DNA of 64,000 nt from Isoetes taiwanensis (taxonomy: Eukaryota > Streptophyta > Lycopodiopsida > Isoetales > Isoetaceae). The position numbers were made by a program, and so were the translations under genes. Where the stretch lies: the NCBI GenBank assembly GCA_021234155.1, contig JAJEKV010000041.1, forward strand, positions 10,255,018 through 10,319,017. Direction: 5' to 3'. The notes under the pieces are model-generated. The model was not told the origin of the DNA. It saw nothing but the letters and a program-made list of their open reading frames with translations, and searched no databases. Positions within the stretch are counted from its first letter, which is position 1; every line of letters starts with the position of its first letter. This document shows positions 10,038-21,001 of this stretch, piece by piece.

Positions 10038-10041
10038 AATC
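10025..10041 (+). other. Polypurine tract of the gag-only element
   Basis: GGAAGGAGGAGGGAATC directly precedes the 3' LTR start at 10042. It would prime plus-strand DNA. Confidence 0.85.
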
Positions 10042-10788
10042 TGACACTAGACTAGCTTGGGGGCGTGGCTCGAGAGAAGGATTCGCGAAAAAAAACAACC
10101 GAGAGGCAAGGGTCTTTTATTAACTTTGATTGTATAGCCTTAGGCATTTTTAAATTGCACTTTTAATAAGGGAACCATTGAAAAGATAAACATGTTAAAC
10201 TAAAAGGAACTATTGGAATCGATTTAACCGTTTAGGTAAAAAACGAACGAAGCATGTAAAACAAACAAAATCGAAAATTTTGAGCCTTTGTTGTCGGGAA
10301 AAGGGCAAACGGAATGAAATAGCTCTTGGGTGTGGACCTGGTGGATTGCCGGAAAAAGGGTTCCGGTTGCTAAGAATAGCGATAAACGCGTTCGGACCGC
10401 CAAATTTAGAAAAAGGTAAAGGGAATTTAAATTTAGTTGCACGACACCTTTTAAGATAGTATAAGAAGGAATTGATCTGCAGAATTGTAGCAGCCGTAAG
10501 TGCCTAGCATGCTATAGAATCCTGTCTACAGTAGATCTCTTGGTAAATTGTGATTGAAATAAGTGTTTCCTTTACCTCTAGAGAATTCCAGAGAATCCCA
10601 GAGAGGCTATCCAGCTGGTTAGTAGACTCTCAGAATTGGGAGGAATTTGAGCTTGAACTTGCCGTGTTTGCAAATCAGAGCCCGGTTGGGTGGATAAGTT
10701 GTGCCGAGAGACTTTGATCTGGAGATTCCAGACTGTTTAGACTAACCGTGTTTGATAGTTTTGCAGATAGGGAAGCCCGTTTGTATCA
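10042..10788 (+). repeat. 3' LTR of the gag-only element
   Basis: The 747-base repeat starts TGACACTAGACTAGC and ends GTTTGTATCA, followed by the target duplication TTATG. It pairs with 7660-8392 and carries the regular CAG/CTG forms at most sites where the pair disagrees. Confidence 0.88.
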
Positions 10789-10793
10789 TTATG

Positions 10794-12900
10794 CCCACCC
10801 CAGCAAAAAAAGAAAAAAAAAACGGGGAGGCAAAAGGACACCACGACAATCGGTAGCTAGGTGATATGTCATCTAAGATTTAGGCAAAGTTCACAGAGTT
10901 CACAGACTTGAGTATGTGGTCGAATAATGAGATTGCCATTTAACGTTGGGTTGATTCACACACTTGAGTCTCCCATATTAGCTAGTTCACCAATATAGTT
11001 ACTTCGTAGTTTTTAAACGGCTCAAAGTATTAAATCTACTACTACTACTACTTATAGAATTCATAGAATTGAATCTTTGTCTTGAGTTTTTTTTAGGTTA
11101 GCTCTAAATGGTTCATATAGTTGAGCCTACCTAAGTATAGGCATAAGTTAGCAAGCCGACATTTCATTAATCAAATGTTACTGTCCTCTACCAACATTGG
11201 TAAACATTCTTTACGTCTTGTCAATTAGCATTTGGAACATCCTATGTTTCATCAATAAGTTTCTTCCTAATTCTATGAAGCTTAGGTAACGTTATAATGA
11301 ATAAAAGCCAATGTTCTGCATTTTGTTTTTGCTTGGGGCAAGTAGCAAGGCACTCGTTGGAGCTTGCTGAGGTCACTATATTAACCCTTACATTTTTCAA
11401 ACATGTATGAGAAAAAATGGTTAAGACATTAAGACCATTAAATATGAAAATTCTCATGACCATTAAAATAAGATTTTAGTAGCGGGAGTATCTATTTGAT
11501 TTGCAATAGGATGTGATGTTTCATAGTTCCATTAATCCATTGCACCTTTGAGAGAAACCAAACTCTTATTGAACAACTGAGACATGATGATGGTTAACCA
11601 AGTTAATCTACAATGCTTGGTGTATAGTGTTAAGTGACAATCCCTAGAAAATTTTAGCTATACCATGCACTTATATCATGCAAAGAGCATTACAAATCAA
11701 GCGGGGTGGGGGCCTTATGATTTCATTAGCTACGGATGTAGCCATTTTTATTGGCGGGTTCTTGTGGCAACTAGAGTGTTCCCAAAAATCTTTATATGCC
11801 TCAAGGATCTTTGATTGTCGGTCGCCAAAGCAAACAAAATGCAATTGTTATTAGGAAGTTGCAAAGCATACACCCCAATTGGCACAATTCATTGTTAGCG
11901 TTGGCGATGTGACAATACTAGTTGATAATCTTTGCAGAAAGCATAGGAGATGCTCATTTACACGGTGCTCCACCAAGTCGAAATTTCCTACTTTACGCCA
12001 ATTAGCAACTTTTAAAACAAATTGCCCGCCTAAAATTTGGAACCTTGAAGTCCTATTTTTGTATAGTTATCATCCAGAGAGAAATACAAAGACCCTAAAA
12101 TTTGGATTTTTGTTAGAAATAACTTTTTGAGAAATGCTTCTTCATATCCATGTAGACTATGGCATATTAGTTAAAATAGGTAACGTCTCCGAAATTTTGT
12201 CATGCTACAGATTTTCATTTCCTTCCACCTTCCAAAAGGTTCATTGACTAAAATGGGTAATGGATATCATTGATCTTCTTTTTTCCTCTAACGCATAATA
12301 CAACAGGTTATAAACTAGTAGGCATGTATGCTAAGCATTTATTGATTGTCATAAAACATGCATAAACAGCCACGCATTGGAACCACCATATGGTTATGTC
12401 TGAGGAACACGTTACCTGATTGCTCTTTGCTTGTCGAAAATTATTTTGTTGGTCCTAGTTTCTCTTAATATTTTTCTAATCGCGGAAGTGACATGTATTT
12501 TGTCTAGGTTGGCCCAACAACATTTGGAGTCCTGAGTCAATATAATCACCGGTTTTCTTCAAAGTCCAAAGGTCGGGGTTATGGCAAAAGAAAGGTTTGT
12601 CACTAGCTAATTAGCCTAACAGACATCTAGCAATTGCATACCAATTCTTGCGAGATCCTGCGCAAACAAATACCGCCATGAGTGACTCTGTGCCACCTCC
12701 GCTGCCAAGTAGTCCTTGAAATTCCTTCTCCACCTCATCCAAGATTACGATGTTTTGTTGATCTTTGAAAATAACCCCAAGAAAAGACAAATTGTGTAAG
12801 TGGCTTGAAAAGGTGGATATGCCTTACTTCAAAGGGGTTAGACATAAAACCGACCACGTTTATCATTTTCTTGTGTATTTGGGAGAAAATCTTTGAATCG
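10794..12900. other. Intergenic, no gene recognised
   Basis: Just past the target duplication there is an A-rich run (10805-10821). The rest is moderately AT-rich sequence with short open frames on both strands. None shows a recognisable domain, codon pattern or motif. It is probably old repeat material. Confidence 0.4.
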
Positions 12901-13004
12901 TCAAGGTGTAATGCGAACAAGAAAAGTTACAAGCCATGGACACTTACCTTGATGATCAAAGGGTTTGGTGGCGGGGAAGGAGGCAGATGGAACCTCGAGA
13001 ATAA

Positions 13005-13560
13005 TTTATGGTCGAGTTCAAGCATGCTTTTGAAGCAAATTAATTGCACCCAACTATTATAGAATCCTAAAAAAAAATGGGATCAAATCAAAGAGGAAGA
13101 AGGAGAATGCATGGCTGATTATAACCTGAAGTTTAATCACTTAGGGTCCCAAGTTTGCAATCTCGATTGAAAGGTGAACTTTTGCGAGAATATGTTAATG
13201 GATTGTGAGAGGAAATCTTTCTGAGTTGGATCTTTTAGAACTAGTGGATATGGCATATGCAACTTCAAAGCGAGGAGGCTGGCGAGAGGAAACTTAATCC
13301 CAAAGCTAGAAGATTGGTGATATGGGAAGGAACACCATCTAGAGAACAAAAAAGAGAATGAAAAGAAAAGTATGGTAATAAAAAATAACAAGGATAGGAG
13401 AGAATGAGATGGAAGGAAACCTCGAAGGGGAGCGCGATTTGACAGCCGAAAGAAGAGTAATGGGTATCAATCCCACCAGCAAGAGACTCCCAAGGGACCA
13501 AGAACTGGTTGCAATATATGTGGTGGTCCGCATTATCAGATTAATTGCCCAAAGAATACA
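13005..13560 (+). pseudogene. Gypsy gag remnant with zinc knuckle
   Basis: The start reads EFKHAFEAN and, after a stop and frameshift, MADYNLKFNHLGSQV, matching the gypsy capsid phrase in which a large residue precedes YNLKFN or YTAKFN. The nucleocapsid knuckle at 13510-13548 reads CNICGGPHYQINC (CX2CX4HX4C). Gag packages element RNA. It is frameshifted several times, and the capsid N-terminus upstream of 13005 is not clear. Confidence 0.75.
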
Positions 13561-13767
13561 GTTGTTCCCGAAAAGCCGATAAGAAAAGTGCAGTTCAAGG
13601 AACACTGCTCCCTAAGGAATGGCCCTCTTGCCAAGCTCATAACCTAGAGGATAGGCACAGAAACATCCCGAGGCGAGGAGAGTGGCTTGAACAAGAAAAA
13701 AAGGCGGTTGCAAATTGCATACATGAAGGCACTAAGTGCCTCAACAGTCCCATCCTCATGGTTGTTT

Positions 13768-13860
13768 AAACTCAGAGGTAAAATCGCAGATCGAGAGATT
13801 GTTGTCCTGCTAGATGATGGAGCAACTCATGATTTTATCTTCATGGATGTGGTAAAATGA
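13768..13860 (+). pseudogene. Gypsy aspartic protease fragment
   Basis: The sequence translates to KLRGKIADREIVVLLDDGAT followed by HDFIFMDVVK. This matches the retroviral-type protease site normally written LIDSGATHNFI, but the catalytic triad Asp-Ser-Gly reads Asp-Asp-Gly. The protease would cut the gag-pol polyprotein. It lies between the zinc knuckle and RT, as expected. Confidence 0.75.
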
Positions 13861-14339
13861 GTTGAAGTTGCCCGTTTTATGAATTACCAAGCTCAACTTT
13901 ACGTAGTATAAGGGCTTAAAAGGGTCGAGGAAAGGCGGTTGTGACAAATTTGTTATTAGCCATTGCAAATGGAAATTTACTCGAGCACGAGGTCACTTTT
14001 AGTAGCTGATCGGGAATGGTGGATGTAATTCTTGGAATAGGATGGCGAACCCGGTTATGATGTACAACCCAACTATCGCCAAAGGACTATTAAAATGTTT
14101 GTTGATGGGCACAATAATTTTGAAAGCTAAATATGTAAATGAATGTGAACCTTTGCTATCATATTACGGAAGCAAAGACCTTAATACAAAAAATGACGGC
14201 GAGTCATATTTCATTTATCTGAGACTCAGATCCTCCATTTCAAACTCCTTTTGAAGCTATAGTTTTCTTAAACAATTTGATGATTTGTTTAAAGATGAAA
14301 GACCTTGGACCTTCCTCCACCTGGATCACGAGGACTATG

Positions 14340-15080
14340 CTATTCATTTATACCCGGATCTTGAAACCTCCAAATAGAGCACCCTCTGAGTAAGTCATTT
14401 TGAGAAGCTAGATCTGGAAAAGCAAATAAGGGAGATGTTAGAGCGGCAATTGATTCAGTAAGCGGTTCTCCTTTTTGGAGCCCTATTATTACGATAAAAA
14501 AAATGACAAGCGATATAGAATGTGCATAGATTACGGGACTCTTAACAAGCCGACAATCAAAGATAAATTTCCGGTTCCTAGAAGATGATTTGTTTGATGA
14601 ACTACGAGGCACATGCATATTTAGCAAAATAGATCTTAAGTCAGGCTATCATCAAATCAGAATCAAGGAGTCAGAAAATTGAGAAAACAGCTTTCAGAAC
14701 CACTTTTGGACATTATGAATTCAGAATGATGCCATTTATACTCACTAATGCACCAGCAACTTTTTGTCGATTGATGGGGAGAGTCTTAGCACCTATACTG
14801 GGAAAATGTATTGTTGTGTTCTTTGATGACATTCTTGTCTACAGCAGATCCATAGAGGAGCATAAAAAACACCTTCGGCAAGTTTTTGATCTTCTCAGAC
14901 AAAATCAGCTATTTATCAATGAATCCAAAGGCCAGTTCTTTATGCAAGAAGTTGTATATCTTGGACACATTATATCCAAAGATGGAATTAGAATGGTTCC
15001 AGATAAGGTGAAGGCTATTCTTAATTGGCCTCGACCTAATAATAGAATTGCAGTTATTATCGCTGATTTGTGATGGATTT
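14340..15080 (+). pseudogene. Gypsy reverse transcriptase, broken
   Basis: Pieces in different frames give [34 protein letters not shown] and then an open frame at 14726-15073 with APATFCRLMGRVL and VFFDDILVYSRS. The last holds the catalytic FFDD version of the YVDD box (DD at 14824-14829), followed by HLRQVFDLLRQNQLF and YLGHIISKDGI. The domain copies element RNA into DNA. Stops and frameshifts near 14500-14690 and after 15040 break it. Confidence 0.9.
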
Positions 15081-15181
15081 TGCGAAAATAACTCTTTAAT
15101 TGAACACATTTCTGAAAAAGGATATCTGGATTTTGATGGAATGATGATCTTGAAAAAAGCATTTGGGATCTTAAGCACAAG

Positions 15182-15590
15182 ATGGCAACTGAGCTTGTAT
15201 TAGCTCTTCCTGATTGGAATAAACCATTTACAGTGTGCTTAAATGCAAGCGATAGTGCTATTGGCACAGTGCTTATGCAAGATGGACACCCATTGGCTTA
15301 CATTAGTCATTTTGCTAAAAGCCTTACGGCGGAGACTCTGATTACTTATGAGAAAGAGTTGATTGCTTTAGTACATGTATTAAAGAAATGGAGACATTAT
15401 TTGATGGAGACTAAATTCATAGCCCGATTTGATCGGCAAAGTCTAAGGCATATTTAAACTCGGGATATCATAAATGCCTTGTTGAAACTCATTTATACCA
15501 TCAAAGACTTTGAGAGTATGCACGTTTAGAATTATAAACCAAGGAAGGAGAATAAGGTTCTTAGCGATGCCTTAAGCCGGTGTTTACACA
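15182..15590 (+). pseudogene. Gypsy RNase H domain, broken
   Basis: The frame at 15182-15457 gives FTVCLNASDSAIGTVLMQDG, PLAYISHFAKSL and YEKELIALVHVLKKWRHYL. These are gypsy RNase H blocks. The first catalytic Asp of the usual TDASD is Asn, and the usual TDHKSL reads FDRQSL. After a stop the sequence continues with YKPRKENKVLSDALSR-like wording to about 15590, the conserved end of the domain. Confidence 0.88.
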
Positions 15591-15699
15591 TGCAATGTCT
15601 ATTGCCCGAAATCATTGATTTAGATCCAATGAAATTGGATTATAGAAATTATCCTTCTTTTTGCCATGCCATTCAATGTTAGAAAAAGAAGCCCGATCC

Positions 15700-16500
15700 T
15701 CTTGGGAAATACATGTTGCACAATGGTTCCCTTCTATGCGAAATTGCTTATGTGTTACCACGGGCATATAGGCGAAAAATGATGCAAGAATCTCATGAAC
15801 CTCCTTATTTAGGTTATCGAGGAGTTCAAGCTACACTTATTCTTGTAAAAAATGATTCTATTGGCCTAAACTGTCAGAAGATATGTAGAGGCTTGTATAA
15901 TTTGTCAGCAAGTTAAAGCTTCAACGAATAAACCGGCTGGATTATTACAACCATTACCAATACCAGAAGCGCCATGGAAGCACATTACTATGGATTTCAT
16001 CCAGGGTTTCCTAAATTCTTCTCATACGAATAATCAGATATGGATAGTTGCGGATAGGCTGTCTAAACAAGCTCATTTTATTCCTTGTAAGTCCACCATG
16101 ACAGCTCCTCGGGCGAGCAAACTCTTTGTAAAGGAGATATTTAGGATACATGGATTGTCGGATACAATTATCACAGATAGGGATCCAATATTCTGTAGCA
16201 AATTTTGGTCAGGACTTTGAAGAATTTGGGTACCACTTTGAAGTTTTCTACAGCCTATCATCCTCAAACATGTTGAAGATATGTTACGGGCTTATGTAGC
16301 AGAAAGGAAAACTTAGTGAAAGGATTATCTATATAAGCTAGAATTTGCATATAACAATCTAGTTCATTTGGTAGCATTAGAAAACTCCATTTGAGATTGT
16401 CTATAAATGTGGTTTAGATTCACCTATCACCAAGATTGGAGGTGAAGTTCCGCTTGGATGCATTCACTCATGACTTCTGTGGACATTTTGAAGGAAGTCA
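15700..16500 (+). pseudogene. Gypsy integrase, zinc and core domains, broken
   Basis: 15713-15916 has SHEPPYLGYRGVQATLILVK, the H2C2 zinc domain start. 15990-16220 has MDFIQGFLNSS, IWIVADRLSKQAHFIPCKST and GLSDTIITDRDPIF, the integrase core with its first two acidic residues. The glutamate of the triad would follow, but frameshifts after 16220 destroy that part. Integrase joins element DNA to the chromosome. Confidence 0.88.
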
Positions 16501-16530
16501 AGACTACGCATTCTCAATAGTCAGCAGGCT

Positions 16531-17034
16531 ATGATGTCCAAATTGGCAAAGAAGCGGAGGAAAGTTGAATACAAACAAGGACAATGGGTGTGGATACATC
16601 TTCCCAAGAAGAAACTTCGAAAAATGGGTACAAGGTATGTGAAATTGGCACCCAGATACTATGGACCATTTCAAATTGAAGATAGAGTAGGTGAGAATGC
16701 TTATCGCCTATGTCTATATGGGAAATGGCTTGACGTTCATCCAATCTTTAATGTTCTAGTACTAAAACCCTTCAAAGGAGGTGAAATTTTTCCTGAGGTT
16801 TTCCAGAAGATGGACTATCTGGATCCGACTCTCATTAAAGGAGATGAAGAGATACTAGAACCTGAGAAGATTCTTACACATCAGGACAAGGAGACATGTC
16901 GATCTTCTTATCGAAGGTATCTAGTAAAGTTTAAGTTTCATCCACCTTCTGATGCAGTATGGTACTCCAAGGACCAACTCAAAGAGTATCAAGCACTTGT
17001 GGATGAGTATGAACAGAGTTTGAGGCACGATTAA
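16531..17034 (+). CDS. Gypsy integrase C-terminus with chromodomain-like segment
   Basis: This open frame of 167 residues is the best preserved part of the element. Residues 14-75 (YKQGQWVWIHLPKKKLR, KLAPRYYGPFQI, HPIFNVLVLKPF) are the GPY/F-type integrase C-terminal module. Residues 110-155 (LEPEKILTH, RRYLVKFKFHPPSDAVW) match the chromodomain order found in chromoviruses, though the aromatic cage is only partly kept. Chromodomains steer integration to particular chromatin. A stop at 17032-17034 ends it. Confidence 0.85.
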   Translation: MMSKLAKKRRKVEYKQGQWVWIHLPKKKLRKMGTRYVKLAPRYYGPFQIEDRVGENAYRLCLYGKWLDVHPIFNVLVLKPFKGGEIFPEVFQKMDYLDPTLIKGDEEILEPEKILTHQDKETCRSSYRRYLVKFKFHPPSDAVWYSKDQLKEYQALVDEYEQSLRHD

Positions 17035-17189
17035 TTTGCAAATTATTTCAATTACATTATATATAACTTGTTGCAACAAATATTATTTATGCGGCTATGA
17101 CAACCAAGGAATTCGATTATGGAATATCTAAAGAATGATATCGTTGGTCAGGGCTTAATTGCCTAAAGGCTCAAATATCTTTACGAGTT

Positions 17190-17410
17190 GAGCTCAAAGA
17201 CCTCCCGGTTGACTTGAGGCCATCTCTAAATGAATTGAGATGAAAGCCCTCCAGTTGACTTGAGGCCATCTCTAAATAAATTGAGATGAGCAATTTTTCC
17301 TAAAGATTGGCGAGGATGTTCAATCACGGAAAGGGAAGGATTATTCTGAGCAATTTTTCCTAAGATTGGCCGAGGCGTTTAATCACGGAAAGGGAAGGAT
17401 TTTTATTTTT
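17190..17410 (+). repeat. Tandem sub-repeats 3' of the gypsy element
   Basis: Two short direct duplications follow each other. A 46-base unit containing GTTGACTTGAGGCCATCTC occurs at 17208 and 17254. A 60-base unit starting GAGCAATTTTTCCTAA occurs at 17288 and 17348. The copies differ at CCGG versus CCAG and at single indels. They may belong to a degraded LTR of the gypsy element, but no partner LTR was found. Confidence 0.7.
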
Positions 17411-17627
17411 TTTTTGAAGGGCGAAAGCCAAAAAGTTTATTAATCGGAGAAAAAGTACAAAATTTACATGTCTCATCTAGCGTGTAAGCACAAAAAGATG
17501 CAGCGAGAACACGAGCACAATGTACTTACTCGAGGAATAGGAGACTAATGATAAGAATCAATTCGAAGAATCTTGAATCGGATCGTTCCATCGGTTACGA
17601 TTCAAGGGAGAACACTTTCGTGGGTTG

Positions 17628-18944
17628 TCAATATCTTTTTAAGGGCCACCGTAATAACAACGTGTCGCGAGATGAATAAATGCCACGAAAGATGTGGTGT
17701 CTGCGACACTCCCATATCGACCATAGGAGCCAGCGAGAACCAAGATGAAATGCCCTTTGCTTATTTGGAGGCCATGTGTTGGGATAGGATGCCAAAAGGA
17801 TGCATCGGCGGTCCAATGTCTTTATTAAACAAACCTTGTAGCGGGACCCACGGCTGGTTGAACCTCGGGACAATCAAAGAGACAATGCTCAAAGAGTATC
17901 AACGTCCAGAAGAGCCGAGGCGGGCATCTTGCGGATATCACGAGGATCATAAAGATGTCGAAAAGGCGATAACATGAGGCACGTGGATAACACTGCCACC
18001 ACCAGTCTGAGACTTTAGGGTGAAGCAACCTATCCCAAAGCCATCGCCATGCATGTCACAAAGTGAAATTTGTGGACACCAAAGCAATGGAGAAGGTTGT
18101 GGTGCTAAAAAGAAGCGATATCTTGATCGACAAATTGCTTGCCTTTGTGAATATTTTCATGGCACCCATGGCACCCTTCGAGAAAAGTTGGGTGTCCTTA
18201 AAAAAATATTATTTAGCTAAAAAAGGTATCGGGGGAGTCTTGGGTACGGCGATATCTTAAAGGTACATTCTAGAACAAATTTTGGTCTCCGTGCCTTTAT
18301 CTTAGCTTTGAATATTTTTTTTGGACTTTTGTACATTTAATGAAAATAAAAATGAAAAGTCCCATGGCACCTAGTGTATGTACTTTCAAAAGTGGTACCC
18401 CTAACACCCCCAACAACTTGCACTATAAGAGGCAAAATTTTCTGCGACCTTCTCCCATAGAGATACATTCCAACGAGAGAGCAGGAACTTTGCCTGAAAT
18501 TCAGGCCAAGACAGTAGGCGACCCTCCTCATACCATGCTTGAATAGAGACAACACCTGCAAGAACCCATCGAGAGGCCTGAAGGCAGTGGCGCCCACCAC
18601 CATGGAGTCTCCAATAGGGTGTGGATAGAGGGGCATGGCCAGAAAAGATGTCTAACCGTCTCCCATGCTGCCAACAAACCACGCAAAAATGGAGAAGCAC
18701 TTGGAAAAGGCTGCAAAGTCTGAAATAAAGCCCAAGGTAGGACTGGTTTGACAGCCTTCTTGCCTAGAGGGATACAGTAACCAAGAGCTTGTCTAAGAAA
18801 GCGTGAACCAGGAGAGTCATCCTCACCATTCAGGAGTCTCCAATGAACTTTGAAATAAGCACTTTGCTCTGCAGTAAGAAGTCCATTATACCCAGACCAC
18901 CTGCCCATTTTGGAAGGATGCGCCGACCAAACCATCTTAACCAC
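17628..18944 (-). pseudogene. LINE 3' region (zf-RVT-like)
   Basis: Minus frames give WSAHPSKMGRWSGYNGLLTA and YFKVHWRLLNGE at 18944-18800, and SRWLLWSIWECRRHHIFRG at about 17730. These resemble the C-terminal part of plant LINE ORF2, which includes the zf-RVT module and a final LLW.IW..RN..IF motif. The part between is spread over three frames. Confidence 0.7.
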
Positions 18945-19591
18945 AACACCTTCCTCGATTACCGCCCAAATAAAGTTCGAACTATTGCAATGAGCTCCGC
19001 ACTTTGATGCGTGGTGCTAGCGATAAGGATGCCATATAAACATGGGTACTACTAAGGGCCAACTTGGCCCTTTATGTCGACCATAAAGAGACAACTTAGC
19101 GGTGGACCACCAAAACAAGTGCTTCTCCAAACCCCCTAATGATGTCCTCCCATGCAGCTCTCATAGTACCATGGATGCCAAGCTGGAATCCCCAACAACT
19201 TGATGGCTTTGTCCATGCGCCAAGTAATTTCCATGGATGTCGTGAACACATCTTGGTTGTATTATCCAATGTCCACAAAATTGTACATACATACCACCCC
19301 ACAAGAACAGGAAGCCGATGAAAAAATATCTAGAAGCATTTTGGCGGCAACAAGATTCTCATCATTAGCAACTAGGAAGAGGCGTGTCATCACGCATCTT
19401 GATTGCAAACCTCTTGTGTGTAATCCTCCATTACAAGACCATGGAGAAGTCCCTCTGTCGTTGCAATGGTGAATAAGCGTGACAAAGCCTCTGCAACAAT
19501 TGTGAAAAGCAATGGTGCTAAAGGGCATCCACAGGCGAATACCACGGCCAGAGTGAAAAGGCATGTGACGACTCACTATGGAACAAGGCGA

Positions 19592-20194
19592 TCATTCAAA
19601 AGCGAGAGATATCGCGACTTCATAATATCGATGTGAATTGTTCCCCAAATCCAGTCTTAGCATACACCTACAAGATGAATTCCCAGTGACAACATCATAA
19701 GATTTTGCAAAATCAAAGCTTAAGGTATACAAGTGAAAGGTTTTGCCTAAGTGCCCAATAAATTCCTTCGTAAGCAGCAGCAACATTGTTCAAAATGCAC
19801 CGTTTTGGAAGAAAACCTGACTGGGTTGTTGAGATGGACTCTGCCAAGATGTCCTTTACCTTCTCTGCAAAAGCCTTGGCAAAGATCTTATATATGGATG
19901 ACAATAAGGTGATGGGCCACCAATATGAAATAGTCTAAGGATCCTTGACTTTGTTTAGAATTCTATCCAAAGCAGTGGACCGCCGAAAGTCACAGAAAGC
20001 ATCATACACATCTGGCTCCAGCCATTCCCAATAATCTGGAAGAACTCAATTGGCAAACCATCCAAACACGGGCATTTGCCTCTTTTTTGATTCAAAGGCG
20101 CCGAACCTAAATCATCCGCTATCATAGCGCCTTCTATTATTTCCTTGTTGCTCACGGCGGAGATGATGGGAAAAATTCTAGACAAAAGCGACAT
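19592..20194 (-). pseudogene. LINE reverse transcriptase, broken
   Basis: Pieces on the minus strand are CPCLDGLPIEFFQIIG (19955-20194), the LGKSPGLDGLP-type motif; YKIFAKAFAEKVKDILAE and STTQSGFLPKRCILNNV (19713-19904), the NQSAFVPGR-type motif; and LSFDFAKSYDVV (19592-19786), the LDF.KAFD motif. These are consecutive blocks of non-LTR RT. It primes DNA synthesis on nicked target DNA. At least two frameshifts divide it, and the FADD box was not found intact. Confidence 0.85.
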
Positions 20195-20199
20195 CTCGC

Positions 20200-20990
20200 A
20201 TTTCGATTGAAAGGGAAGATGTTTCTCGGCAAAAAGCGTCTAGAAGTGGTTATCACGGATCTTTGCTTTGGAGTTCGATCGGCTCTGTTAGCACCGAACC
20301 ATTAAACAAAAGCAATGAGGACATGGTTGATGTCATCACGGCGGCTCTTAGGCGCCGCGAAAAAGAAGCCCGTTACAGCGGTCTCCATCCGCGAAACCAC
20401 TGCCGGACCTGCCATCATCTTTGCTTGCTGAATCTGCTCCTCCTCCAAAGCTTGGATGCGTGCCAAAATATCACGATCATGAACACACGCAAGACTTCCA
20501 CATCGATAATGGAGAAGGTCACGATACAAGATATCTAGTAAAAGCGACCTGGCTGCTGCCGGAACTTTTGACCCCACTCTTTGGCAAAACCCTTGGCTGC
20601 CGCAATTGCATCCACTATGCGGTCATACCTCGACATCGGTTGAAGGCGGTTGTCCAAATATTCTTGCAACCTTCTTGAAAGTCGGTATCCTTTAAGAACT
20701 TCACGTTCAAAGCGAAAACCGTCCTTCGGGCCGCCCGGCTGCTGCGGGGGCTCGTCACGAAATGAATTGTGCGGATGGTGGTGCGGCGGGTTATCTCGAG
20801 GCGAGAACCGAAAGAGACACGAAAGTGTTCGCAGCGTATCTACATTCCAATAAGCTCTATCCAGCAGGAGAGCTTGCGCGACCCCCACCAACTTGACCAT
20901 TGCACCAAGTGAAAGCACCTTCACCATCAATCTCTGAGGGTTGCGGTCATGGAGTAAACCGAGCCACTGGCGGCATTCAAAATCCGGACA
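20200..20990 (-). pseudogene. LINE ORF2 linker between endonuclease and RT
   Basis: Several overlapping minus frames give coding-like sequence such as ILARIQALEEEQIQQAKMMA (20302-20577) and RYDRIVDAIAAAKGFAKEWG (20535-20930). They fit the linker between endonuclease and RT in LINE ORF2, which is poorly conserved, so the call rests on position. Frameshifts occur near 20550. Confidence 0.55.
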
Positions 20991-21001
20991 CCATTGTAGA
21001 A

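Larger units (their letters stand above)
7660..10788 (+). mobile_element. Complete gag-only LTR retrotransposon (TR-GAG type)
   Basis: This 3129-base element has LTRs at 7660-8392 and 10042-10788, a perfect 5-base target duplication TTATG (7655-7659 and 10789-10793), a canonical primer site, a purine-rich tract and a gag gene with zinc knuckle. Nothing between gag and the 3' LTR looks like protease, RT, RNase H or integrase. Non-autonomous elements of this plan are known in plants as TR-GAG elements and depend on enzymes from a full-length relative. Its knuckle CFICGGPHYKNQCP closely resembles that of the gypsy element starting near 13.0 kb (CNICGGPHYQINCP), which suggests a Ty3/gypsy origin. 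Gag itself is frameshifted in this copy. Confidence 0.88.
13005..17034 (+). mobile_element. Decayed Ty3/gypsy element with chromodomain-like tail
   Basis: On the plus strand the order is gag, zinc knuckle, protease, RT, RNase H, integrase and a chromodomain-like C-terminus. Integrase after RNase H is the gypsy order. Stops and frameshifts occur in every domain, so it is inactive. I could not find matching LTRs: the 3' flank (17035-17400) has tandem sub-repeats but no pair upstream. The chromodomain-like end suggests the chromovirus branch. Confidence 0.88.

Noticed and set aside
9769-10041. 3' LTR of the gag-only element starting at 9769 after AGAAGGGGGCAAC
   Set aside because: The partner LTR begins at 7660, where the target duplication TTATG fits; 9769-10041 has no counterpart there and is internal tandem-repeat sequence.
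17403-17416. Transcription terminator from the T run
   Set aside because: It is better explained as the poly(A) tail of the minus-strand LINE.
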